Positions 1 to 7,663 of a stretch of 9,763 nucleotides of DNA are shown in pieces. This DNA comes from Patescibacteria group bacterium (GTDB lineage: Bacteria; Patescibacteriota; Gracilibacteria; BD1-5; UBA2023). Each line of letters begins with the position of its first letter. Within the stretch, counting starts at the first letter, position 1. Both the position numbers and the translations under genes were made by a program. The notes below the pieces were generated by a model. It did no database searches, was not told where the DNA came from, and saw only the letters and a program-made list of their open reading frames with translations. The stretch covers positions 1-9,763 of the forward strand of contig JAUPLX010000067.1 of NCBI GenBank assembly GCA_030836665.1, written 5' to 3'.

Positions 1-2166
1 GTCATCGGAGACGAAGGTCCGTCCGGCGCGCGCGAACTTTTCGCCAAGGTCGAAGCGGGACTTTCCGAATACGTCGAGGCTCCCGCACCCGAACGTCCGT
101 TCGATTCGCCCGATCCCGTCAGTATGCTCGAGGGGAACAACGCTCTCGAAAAGCGTCCCGAACAGGCGAAAATGGCGGGAATCGTCCGCGACGCGATCGA
201 TAAGAAATCGCTCGTCGCCATAGAAGCCCCCACGGGTATCGGGAAAACGTTCGCCTACATGGTCCCGGCCGTCGCTTCCGCACTCGTCGACGGCGCGCGC
301 GTGCACGTTTCGACCAATACGAAGACCCTCCAAGACCAAATCGCCTACAAGGACGTTCCGAAAATTCGCGACATCCTCGCGCCGTACGGGCTTTCGACGT
401 TCCGTTTCGTCAAGCTGAAAGGGCGTTCCAACTACGCGAGCCTCCTGAAGCTCGCGGAATTTTCCGAACGTGACGACTTCCCGGAAGAGGCTAAATTGTT
501 TTTCGCGAAGATTGCCGTCCTCCTCTCCGAAAGCGCGACCGGCGAACTCGATGAAGTATCCCTCTACGGCAAGGATTACGAATTCCTCGTGGAAATTCAT
601 TCGGGCGATGCCCGCGTTCTTTCCCCGGACAATCCGTACCGCAAGAAGGAACCCCTGTTCGCCGCCCGCGAAGCCGCCAAGACCGCGGACGTCGTGCTCG
701 TCAACCACGCGCTCATACTGACCGAACTCGCCGACGACGCTCCGGGATCGGTAGGAAAACTCACCCGCCTCATCGTCGACGAAGCCCATAATCTCGAAGC
801 CGCCGCCACCGACGCGCTTACCTGTACGCTCGTGCTTGCCGAGATTGAGAAGACTTTCGGCCGCGTCGAGGCGCATATCCGCCGCCATAACCGCCAACCC
901 GGCGCGGAGAAATTCCTCTTTCCCGAGCTGAAGGAGTTCTCCGAATCCTTCGTTCTTTCCTATGGGATGGCGCTCGATTTCGCCGAGCGCTACGCTTTCG
1001 TAAAAGCGGGTTCCAACGAATTTTCCAGGGGCGGTTATGCGGGCGGACGCTCCATGGACGTTCTCGTGACCTCGGATTTTTTCACGTCCGACGGCATTTC
1101 CGGAATGTCTTCCATCGTTTCCTCGGTTTTCGAGAAACTGAAAGAGTTCTCCTCCCGGCTTCAGGCCGCGCCGGAAAAACTCGCCGAAACCTTCGACGCC
1201 CCGCTCTCCGATCTTTCGGGATACGCGCGCCTTCTCGAAGAGTTCTTCTCGAGTTCCCGTACCGATCTCATAAAGACGATATCCCTCCGTTGACCGGGCG
1301 AGTGCCGCATGTCGATGGCCCCGCTCGACGTTTCCGGCATTTTGAAGGAACGCCTTTGGGGCAAACTCGATTCCGTCGTACTCACTTCGGCCACCCTCGC
1401 CATCGGCGGGCATTTCGATTTTCTGAAGCGGACGCTCGGGCTCCAAGATTTCTCATTCCATATCCTCGCTTCGGATTTCGATTACCACAATCAGGCGACA
1501 GTGTTCCTTCCGGACGATTTGGGCGATTTGAAAAACGAATTCGACCGCCGCAGGATCAATGCCTTCGTCTGACGTGCCATTGCCGCTATGGGAGGCCGGA
1601 CCCTCTGCCTCTTCACGTCGTTCGCGAGTATTAAAGAGGCGTACCTGCAGATAAACCCGATACTGAAAAAAGAAGGGATACAGCTCCTTTCGCAGGGAAT
1701 GTCCGGCGGGAAGCACAAGATGATCGAGCAGTTTAAAAAAACGGCCGACCATAGCGCGCTCTTCGGTACCGACAGTTTTTGGGAAGGGGTCGACATTCCG
1801 GGAAAAGACCTCGAAATGCTCTTCATCCACAAATTCCCCTTCGCCGTACCGACCGACCCGATCGTCATGGCGAGGTCCCGCCTCTTCCGCGATCCGTTTT
1901 CGGAGTATTCCGTTCCGCAGATGCTTTTGAAACTCCGACAGGGAATCGGACGCCTTATCCGCACGAAAGACGACCGCTGAGTGATCGTCATTCTCGACGG
2001 ACGCATCAATTCTTCTTGGGGGAAAGCCGTTCCCTCGGCCTTTCCGGAGGGCATTCGCATACGAAACGGCAGCATGGATTCGTTTGCCGAACTTTTAGAA
2101 AGAAAACGTGCCGTGGACAAGGTTTCAAAACCCGACGGAGAAGAAAAAACGCCATTTGCCGGTTAG
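1..2166 (+). CDS. dinG: DinG-family ATP-dependent helicase, 5' end outside the window; three in-frame UGA read as glycine
   Basis: Superfamily 2 DNA helicase of the DinG/XPD group, expected to unwind DNA during repair or replication stress. Frame 1 is open from the left edge, so the true start lies upstream. The visible 721 codons carry the motifs in order: Q-motif region (RPEQAKMAGIV, ~153-186), Walker A APTGIGKT (226-249), DEAH box (778-789), LTSATL (1381-1398), DSFWEGVDIP (1771-1800) and motif VI QGIGRLIR (1939-1962). Three TGA codons (1291, 1570, 1978) interrupt the frame without any shift; the motifs continue across all three. The last lies in TKDDR-x-VIVILDGRI, where the family has glycine, so UGA = Gly. 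The real stop is TAG at 2164. No cysteine occurs between Walker A and the DEAH box, so the Fe-S cluster of E. coli DinG is absent, as in Firmicute DinG. About 75 residues precede the Q motif; whether an N-terminal exonuclease domain follows further upstream cannot be seen. Confidence 0.93.
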
Positions 2167-2183
2167 TATCGAACCAAAGGATG

Positions 2184-2216
2184 AAAAAAGCAAGCCAATC
2201 CGCATGGCGGCTTTTT
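2184..2216 (+). terminator. Intrinsic terminator of dinG
   Basis: Arm AAAAAGC (2185-2191) pairs with GCTTTTT (2210-2216), and inside it GCCA (2194-2197) pairs with TGGC (2205-2208), with a small AA/G internal loop and a 7-nt apical loop. The T run at 2212-2216 is both the lower stem and the U-tract. It begins 18 nt after the dinG TAG. The stem is AT-rich at its base and only moderately strong. The T run overlaps the -35 box of the next promoter. Confidence 0.55.
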
Positions 2217-2243
2217 GCAAAGAAAAAAGAATAGTGCTATACT
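2215..2243 (+). promoter_or_regulatory. Sigma70-type extended -10 promoter of the pilus operon
   Basis: TTGCAA (2215-2220, -35) and TATACT (2238-2243, -10) are separated by exactly 17 nt. A TG at 2235-2236, one base upstream of the -10, makes it an extended -10. Transcription would start near 2250, leaving a leader of about 29 nt before the ATG at 2279. This supports 2279 rather than the downstream ATG at 2363 as the start of the first gene. Box identities and spacing are seen; activity is inferred. Confidence 0.7.
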
Positions 2244-2278
2244 CGCTTCGGTACTTTTAACTTTCGTGCCGACCGCGT

Positions 2279-3181
2279 ATGGCATTCTTTACAACAAAAA
2301 AGGAGGGGTCTCCGGAAGAGGGGGTCCCGTGAGAAGCAGCTTCCACGAACGCTTCCTCGGCTATGGAATCCGGAGCAGTCCAGATTCCGCCAGGAGACGA
2401 CATCTTCCAGGGACTCGGTGAAAATTTCTTCGCCGAAGCCCAATCGGCGCAGGCCGTCAAAGCGAAAAAGAAAGATCCGTACGAAGTCGGAGCCAAGGCA
2501 TTCGACATCGGCATGAAACTCGCCATAGTGGCGACGATCGTTTTTTGTATCGATTCTTCGATACGCAGCATGGAAACTCCGGAATATTTCGAAAACCTCC
2601 CGGTTTGCGACTATCTTTCCTGGGGTATCCACGGCTTTGAAAACGGCGATTGCAATACGGTCGTCCAGATTGCGGCGAAAAAAACCGAGGAACTCGCGCA
2701 AATCGAGACCACCGTTACGAACAACCTCATCGTTCTCGTTCCGAAACGCCTCGAATCGAGCGACGCGCTGAATTCGCCGGAAGTGCAATTCATTAAGGAA
2801 CATACCGGCGATACCCGGGCCTCCTTCCAGAACGTCATCGAAGGTTTCCAGGAAATCGTCGCCGGTTCCGATTATCGCGGAGAGGATATCGAATGTTCGA
2901 AATTCGTCTTCAACGAAAAGGGCGAATTCTCGACTTCGTGCGAATTCTACGGAGGTCCTCTCGATTCCGCTTCTTCGAAGGAGTCCCGTTCTTCCCGTAT
3001 GACCGCCCTCGCTTTCCTCGCCCGTGTGGAAGGCAGCGAATTCCGCCTCCTCAATTCGCCGAAATCCCTCGACATCGCGAAGTATACGAGCGCCGATCCG
3101 GGCATCCGATCCACGTTCTCCACCCTTACTCGGCTCCAATTGAATTTCCGCTACGTCCCCGCTAACGGTAACCGCCCGTAA
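2279..3181 (+). CDS. PilN-like type IV pilus inner-membrane protein (tentative), one in-frame UGA = Gly
   Basis: A 300-residue single-pass membrane protein, probably part of the pilus alignment subcomplex. The start is ATG 2279 because it lies just downstream of a good promoter and its frame runs through a single TGA at 2330 (residue 18, read as Gly) into the long open frame. Under the standard code the gene would begin at ATG 2363 and lose 28 residues. Layout: a polar cytoplasmic N-terminus (~1-74) beginning MAFFTTKKEG, one hydrophobic segment at ~75-92 (KLAIVATIVFCID), then an extracytoplasmic domain with a helical stretch and a mixed alpha/beta C-terminus. Four cysteines lie outside the membrane segment (VCDYL, GDC, ECSK, TSCEF), suggesting disulfides. 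The PilN assignment rests on topology and on position directly before a PilO-like gene and pilB-pilC; sequence similarity is weak. It ends with TAA two bases before the next ATG. No Shine-Dalgarno is visible. Confidence 0.75.
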
Positions 3182-3183
3182 TT

Positions 3184-4458
3184 ATGACCAACGAACAACA
3201 AGAGACCCCCGTCATTGACGAACAGAATTTCGTCAACCAGGAGAAAAAACGGAAGGAACGCCTCACGCGTTCCATGCTGTTGAACGGATTCCTCATCCTC
3301 ATGGCCGTCGGAATCTCCGTTTCCTTCGCGTTGCCGCAGTACGAAGAAATTTCGGCTAAGGTAGCGGAATCCAACGACCTGATCAGTAAGATCGATTCCC
3401 TTCGGAATAACGGCATGACGCCCGAGCAGTTCAGCGCGGCACTTTCCCGCGTGGATCCCAAAGCGGCGAAAAATCCGATTTTCTCCGATAAGGAGAAGAT
3501 CGCCGCCGCCATGGAAAAAGATCCGACCTACCAGGGTACGTATTACGAATGGCTTAACCAGGAGGTCGGCAAGGCTTCCATGGACCGCTACGATCAGATT
3601 ATCGCCCAGAAGCGCGAAATCGTCGGCAACGTCATCCCCACGTTCGCCGAATCCCTCCCGGGCGACGACCTCAGTTTCGATAAGGACCGCGTCACTCTCG
3701 CGACTTTCGTCCGACATATCGAAGAAAGCATTTTCAAACAGTTCAAAGTCTCCACCTTCGGACAACTCGGAATCGACAAGGTAACGTTCGACGGTTCGAA
3801 GAACTCCGTCGTAAACATCGGGTCGTTCAAATTGGATTTTCCCATCGAAGGCGAAAACAAACAGATTCTCAAGCTCGTGGAATACGTTCAGAATTCCGGA
3901 AAGATCAAAGTGGAAAACGGAAAACTCGTTCCCCTGTATCCGGTTTCCAAGAACAAGAAGAATCCCTCGCTTTCCGAACTCAACAACCTGCTCATTACGA
4001 TAGATTCCATTCAGGCGGATAAGTCGTTCGTCGATCCGGATATGAAGAACAACGTCCGCATCTCGCTCGTATTCTACGTCAAGGGACGCACCTACGCGTC
4101 GCTCGTCGAAATCAGAACGATCGTCGCTGACAAGATCAAGAAATTACGGACGGAAGTGGAAGGCTTGTCCAAGAAGTGCAACGGGCAAAAGGATGGCGTG
4201 TGCGCGACCGATGCCGGAGCTACGGCGATAGGGGCGATCAAGAATCTCGTTCCCGAGATTACGGCAATCGATAACAAATCCCAAGAAACGGTAAAGAACG
4301 CTACCGTGAACGATTTGGGAGCCGAATTCGATAAGGTGTTCTCCTTGTACGCTTCCGCCCGTACCATCGAGACGAGCTATCTCAAACAGAAAGCGATTCT
4401 CGAACGCCCTCCTCAGAAGGGGAAGGCAACGGCCACTCCCGCGAAAGAACAAAAATAA
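3184..4458 (+). CDS. PilO-like type IV pilus inner-membrane protein
   Basis: A 424-residue bitopic membrane protein, likely PilO or a lineage-specific equivalent that aligns the pilus motor with the extracellular pilus. A short charged cytoplasmic tail (1-30) is followed by one transmembrane helix at ~31-50 (MLLNGFLILMAVGISVSFAL) and a predicted coiled coil from ~53 to 75. A PilO-type ferredoxin-like region follows at ~195-300: the element IGSFKLDFPIEGENKQILKL then a helix resembles the PilO strand-helix pattern, and ISLVFYVKG is a closing strand. A C-terminal extension of ~120 residues has a pair of cysteines eight residues apart (CNGQKDGVC) and ends in a Lys/Pro/Ala-rich tail. It is longer than typical PilO (~200 residues). 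The gene starts 2 nt after the preceding stop, indicating translation from the same operon mRNA; no Shine-Dalgarno is present. Presence of the gene is certain; the PilO label is moderately sure. Confidence 0.8.
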   Translation: MTNEQQETPVIDEQNFVNQEKKRKERLTRSMLLNGFLILMAVGISVSFALPQYEEISAKVAESNDLISKIDSLRNNGMTPEQFSAALSRVDPKAAKNPIFSDKEKIAAAMEKDPTYQGTYYEWLNQEVGKASMDRYDQIIAQKREIVGNVIPTFAESLPGDDLSFDKDRVTLATFVRHIEESIFKQFKVSTFGQLGIDKVTFDGSKNSVVNIGSFKLDFPIEGENKQILKLVEYVQNSGKIKVENGKLVPLYPVSKNKKNPSLSELNNLLITIDSIQADKSFVDPDMKNNVRISLVFYVKGRTYASLVEIRTIVADKIKKLRTEVEGLSKKCNGQKDGVCATDAGATAIGAIKNLVPEITAIDNKSQETVKNATVNDLGAEFDKVFSLYASARTIETSYLKQKAILERPPQKGKATATPAKEQK

Positions 4459-4479
4459 AACCCTATCCATTTTTCCGGT

Positions 4480-5742
4480 ATGCAACCGAACGTCTACATC
4501 GAACGGCTGAAAGAAGAGATATACAAGGGCGATAACGCCCAGCAGATTTGTAATCTCATCATCAGTGCGGCAGCCTCCGTGAAGGCATCCGACATCCATA
4601 TCGAACCCCTCTCCAACTATATTCGCATCCGCTATCGCGTGGACGGCGTCCTTTCCGAAATTCTCGAATACCAGCAATTCCTCCATCCGCAGGTAGTCGC
4701 CCGTTACAAGATTCTCGCGAACCTGAAAATCGACGAATCGCGCATGCCGCAGGACGGACGCATCTCCGTGACTATCGACGAAAAGCCGCTCGACCTTCGC
4801 GTTTCGACGCTTCCTACGGTTTCCGGCGAAAAGATCGTTATGCGTATCGTCGACAAATCCAAGAAAGTTCCGGATCTCGACGTGCTCGGCATCGAAGGGA
4901 GCAACGGGGAAATCCTCCGCCGTGCCATCGCGTTGCCGAACGGGGTAATCCTCACTTCCGGACCTACGGGTTCGGGTAAGTCCACCACCCTCTATTCGTG
5001 TCTGAGCCGACTGAACAAATCCGACGTCAATATCATGACGCTCGAAGATCCGGTCGAAAACGTCATCGACGGCGTCAATCAGAGCCAGGTTTTTCCGGAT
5101 ATCGGCTATAACTTCGCTTCCGGTCTCCGAACCGCGCTCCGTCAAGACCCCGACATCATCATGGTCGGTGAAATCCGCGACAAGGAGACGATCAATATCG
5201 CCATCGAAGCTTCGCTTACGGGCCACTTGGTCCTTTCGACCATCCATACGAATTCCGCTGCCGAAACGATCACCCGTATCCTCAATATGGGAATTCCGGC
5301 ATTCCTCCTTCCGGCATCGATGAATGCCATCATCGCGCAGCGCCTTATCCGCCGCCTTTGCCCGCACTGCCGAAAAACCGTCGCCGCCGAAACGCTCGAA
5401 CCCCGTATCCAAGCGTCCGTAAAGCGCGCCATTTCGCGAACCGATAAGAAAGAACTCACTTCGCGCGTTCCCATGGAAGTCCTCCAAGCCCCGGTGTTCT
5501 ACGAAGCCGCAGGTTGCGAGAAGTGCGGAAATACCGGATATTCCGGCCGCGTCGGCATCTACGAAATCATGGAAATCGGATTGGAAATCAAGAAGCTCAT
5601 GATCGACGGGGCTTCCGGCGTTCAGATCAACGAAGCCGCTATCGATGCCGGAATGATTTCCCTCGAACAGGACGGAATCATGAAGGCCCTGAACGGACTC
5701 ACGTCCCTTGACGAAGTTTATGCCGCCGCTAAAGAAGGCTAA
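4480..5742 (+). CDS. pilB: Type IV pilus assembly ATPase PilB/GspE, short form
   Basis: Cytoplasmic hexameric secretion ATPase that powers pilus extension. In 420 residues it shows the N2-type domain (SDIHIEP, RIRYRVDGVL, ~37-59), Walker A GPTGSGKST (161-169), the Asp box TLEDPVE (187-193), Walker B region RQDPDIIMVGEIRD (221-234) and the His box HLVLSTIHTN (249-258). A tetracysteine zinc site (C294-x2-C297 and C346-x2-C349) separates PilB/GspE from the retraction ATPase PilT. Usual PilB is about 560 residues; the N-terminal MshEN/GspE-N domain is missing. The loss is real for this frame because TAA at 4456 lies only seven codons upstream of the first ATG. All of its roughly 29 glycines use GGN codons; there is no in-frame UGA. 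It lies 21 nt after the pilO-like gene and 15 nt before pilC, in the same operon. The start is preceded by CCGGT, not by a Shine-Dalgarno. Confidence 0.94.
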   Translation: MQPNVYIERLKEEIYKGDNAQQICNLIISAAASVKASDIHIEPLSNYIRIRYRVDGVLSEILEYQQFLHPQVVARYKILANLKIDESRMPQDGRISVTIDEKPLDLRVSTLPTVSGEKIVMRIVDKSKKVPDLDVLGIEGSNGEILRRAIALPNGVILTSGPTGSGKSTTLYSCLSRLNKSDVNIMTLEDPVENVIDGVNQSQVFPDIGYNFASGLRTALRQDPDIIMVGEIRDKETINIAIEASLTGHLVLSTIHTNSAAETITRILNMGIPAFLLPASMNAIIAQRLIRRLCPHCRKTVAAETLEPRIQASVKRAISRTDKKELTSRVPMEVLQAPVFYEAAGCEKCGNTGYSGRVGIYEIMEIGLEIKKLMIDGASGVQINEAAIDAGMISLEQDGIMKALNGLTSLDEVYAAAKEG

Positions 5743-5757
5743 TTTTTCAACCGAGAT

Positions 5758-6909
5758 ATGGCTGCTACAGAGAACCAGGAAATTGTCATTACGGGTATCC
5801 AAGGCGAACGGTCGGACAACGACGAATCGATCGGGATACTCCAGCGTTTTGAGATGTGGATGCTTCTGCGCCAGAAGATGAAGATCAAGCAGAAGGTCAT
5901 CTTTTTTCGCTTGCTCGCCACGATGGCGAACGCCGGCCTTCCGATCTTAAAGTCGCTCGCCATCCTGGAGCGTCAGGAAAAAGACCCCGTCTCGAAGATG
6001 TTCTTCGGAAAGATGATTGCCGGAATCAAATCCGGTAAGAACCTTTCGGCTACGCTGCGCGATTTCGGAGGCAGTTTTACCGATGCGGAATGTTCGATCA
6101 TCGAATCCGGGGAAAAGACCGGTAAACTCAACGGTGCGCTCGTCCAGCTTGCCGACCAAGTGGAAAAAGTCGCCGATATTTCCAACAAGCTCAAAGGCGC
6201 GCTCATCTACCCGGCGGGTATCGTTCTCGTCATGATCCTCTGTATCGGAGTCCTTATGACGTTCGTCGTTCCGAAACTCGTTACGATGTTCGGCGACCGC
6301 TCGAAGTTACCTCCGATTACGCAGTTCCTCATGACCGTGAGCGATTTCTTCGTCGGATATTGGTGGCTGCTCATTATCGTTTTCATCGGACTTTTTCTTG
6401 CCGTCAACATGTGGCGAACCACCCCGGAAGGGCACTACCGTTTCGATATGGCCCTCTTGTACATTCCCATCGTCGGCGTAATCGTGCGGAAGGTCGTCCT
6501 TTCGAAATTCTCCCGCGTCCTTTCGAACCTGCTTTCCTCCGGCATCTCCATCGTCGAATCCCTCCGTATCGTATCGCAGGTCGTCGACCACGAAGTTTAC
6601 CGGCAGCGCATCATGCTCCTACGCGAAGACATTAAGAAGTGAGTGAAGATAGGGGAGTGACTCGAAGATGACGTGCTCTTTCCCGACATGCTCGTGCAGA
6701 TGATCAAGGTCGGCGAAGAAACCGCCCGCCTCGATAGCATCATCTTGAAGATTGCCGACTTCTACGACGCCGAAATCGATACGACGGTCAACGCGATCAA
6801 TAAGACCATCGAACCGGTCATCATCGTCATCATGGCGGTCGTCGTTGGTTTCATCGCCGTCGGTATCATGCAGCCGATCATGAACCTCTCCGAAGCCATT
6901 GCCGGATAA
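5758..6909 (+). CDS. pilC: Type IV pilus inner-membrane platform protein PilC (GspF family), two in-frame UGA = Gly
   Basis: Polytopic platform protein that couples the PilB motor to pilin assembly. The 383 residues contain two T2SSF domains (~48-172 and ~250-373) and three hydrophobic segments (~150-172, ~198-217, ~352-374), the usual GspF/PilC topology. The first domain has the ESGEKTGKL signature (116-124) and the second has the equivalent VGEETARL (318-325), with alanine where glycine is common. TGA at 6640 and 6658 fall at residues 295 and 301, in KK-x-VKIGE-x-LEDDVLFP. The family typically has glycine in this stretch, before a 'sl..l....FP' pattern, so both read as Gly. Under the standard code the protein would lose its last domain and third membrane segment, which instead would appear as a separate 78-residue ORF. 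It follows pilB by 15 nt, ends with TAA at 6907, and is followed by a strong terminator. Family length is about 400 residues. Confidence 0.94.
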
Positions 6910-6927
6910 GCGACATCGCCCGCGACC

Positions 6928-6961
6928 AAAAACGAACCCCGGGAAACGGGGTTCGTTTTTT
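6928..6961. terminator. Strong bidirectional intrinsic terminator
   Basis: A perfect 14-bp inverted repeat (6928-6941 with 6947-6960) closes a 5-nt GGAAA loop. The core is CGAACCCCG/CGGGGTTCG, flanked by A5 on the left and T6 on the right. It therefore has a GC-rich stem plus U-tract when read from either strand. It lies between the pilC stop (6909) and the stop of the convergent minus-strand gene (6979), so it can end both transcripts. Confidence 0.93.
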
Positions 6962-6978
6962 ATTTCGCGATGATTTCG

Positions 6979-7587
6979 TTATGCCATTTCCGAGAGCGAA
7001 CGGCCGGCGACTTCTGCGGAAATCTTCCGCTCAGCCTCCGTACGTTCCGCCATCTGCATCCGTTTGGACGCCAGTTCGACGAGTTCGCGCACGCGACGCT
7101 CCGTATCGACGTCTTTCGCGGCTTTGAGAATGGCTTCGGAAAATTCCAACGTCTTCTTCCGTTCTTGTTTGTCATTCGTTTTCTCACCTTCTTTCTGGCG
7201 GTCCTTGTCGTTTTTGGCATCGCGGGCTTCCTGAGTGCCCCGAATGCCTTCCAAGCCGGCCTGAAGTTCCAGATAGGCTTTTTCAATAGTCTTCTTACGC
7301 GTTTCCGGATCTTTAATATCCGAGGCCTCCCGTACGGCTCATTCGTACTTAGCGAGGAGCGGGAGGGATTGTCGGTGGTATTCCGCTTTTTCGCTTTCTC
7401 CGGAAGACCCCGCCTTGTCGAGGCGGGTATTTTCGATTTCTTTCGACAGATTCTGTCCCGCCCTCTTCGCCGTTTCGGCGATATCGGCGTTTTTCCCTTC
7501 CTGCTTGAGGAGTTTGTCGGCTCCTTCTATTTTCTTATCCTCTTGGCGCCGTTCGTCCTCTTTGGACTCCTGGTTTTCGAGAGACAT
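6979..7587 (-). CDS. Small charged coiled-coil protein of unknown function, one in-frame UGA = Gly
   Basis: Not recognised as any family. With UGA at 7341-7339 read as glycine, the two halves, which share one frame, form a 202-residue soluble protein extremely rich in Glu, Lys, Arg and Asp, with no signal peptide, membrane segment or cysteine. Heptad-like helices cover most of it (for example KDPETRKKTIEKAYLELQ and RVRELVELASKRMQMAE), so a long coiled coil is likely. The start ATG at 7587 (MSLENQESKED) is preferred because a predicted promoter overlaps the earlier in-frame ATG at 7614, which would lie at or before the transcription start; if 7614 is used the protein gains nine residues. It ends with TAA and shares a terminator with convergent pilC. 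The frame stays open across the UGA, and composition is the same on both sides. Real gene status is likely but not certain. Confidence 0.75.
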
Positions 7588-7612
7588 GTTCGGATATTTA
7601 CGAATATGTTCC

Positions 7613-7642
7613 ATTCTACCATACCATTCCGTTTAAAAGCAA
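7613..7642 (-). promoter_or_regulatory. Extended -10 promoter of the coiled-coil gene
   Basis: On the minus strand TTGCTT (7642-7637, -35) and TAGAAT (7618-7613, -10) are 18 nt apart, with TG at 7621-7620 forming an extended -10. Start of transcription would be near 7606, giving a leader of about 19 nt to the ATG at 7587. It has the same architecture as the pilus operon promoter. Inferred from sequence only. Confidence 0.5.
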
Positions 7643-7663
7643 AAACGAAGGGAGGGGGGATGA

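Noticed and set aside
1291..1293. dinG and pilC as pseudogenes with nonsense mutations
   Set aside because: Every interruption is TGA, none is TAA, TAG or a frameshift, and conserved motifs continue intact across each site.
1290..1634. 114-codon plus-strand ORF in another frame across the dinG UGA region
   Set aside because: Arg/Pro-rich translation without motif; the DinG frame carries the conserved sequence here.
1978..1980. UGA read as tryptophan (code 4) or selenocysteine
   Set aside because: The DinG motif VI position is glycine in the family and the PilC sites also fit glycine. Selenocysteine in seven unrelated positions of helicase, pilus and coiled-coil proteins is implausible.
2279..2332. 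A 17-codon leader peptide ending at TGA 2330 before the PilN-like gene
   Set aside because: Since UGA is glycine in this genome, the frame simply continues into the gene; there is no attenuator-like hairpin after it.
2237..3139. 300-codon minus-strand ORF opposite the PilN-like gene
   Set aside because: It covers the plus-strand promoter and coding region, has low-complexity Arg/Glu/Phe composition and no motif; the plus-strand gene fits the operon.
4444..4482. Readthrough fusion of the PilO-like protein and PilB, which share a frame and are separated by one TAA
   Set aside because: TAA is a normal stop here, pilB has its own ATG, and sharing a frame has a one-in-three chance.
4144..5802. 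552-codon minus-strand ORF opposite pilO-like and pilB
   Set aside because: It is antisense to two well-supported pilus genes, shows no recognisable domain, and long antisense frames are common in GC-rich coding DNA with this codon pattern.
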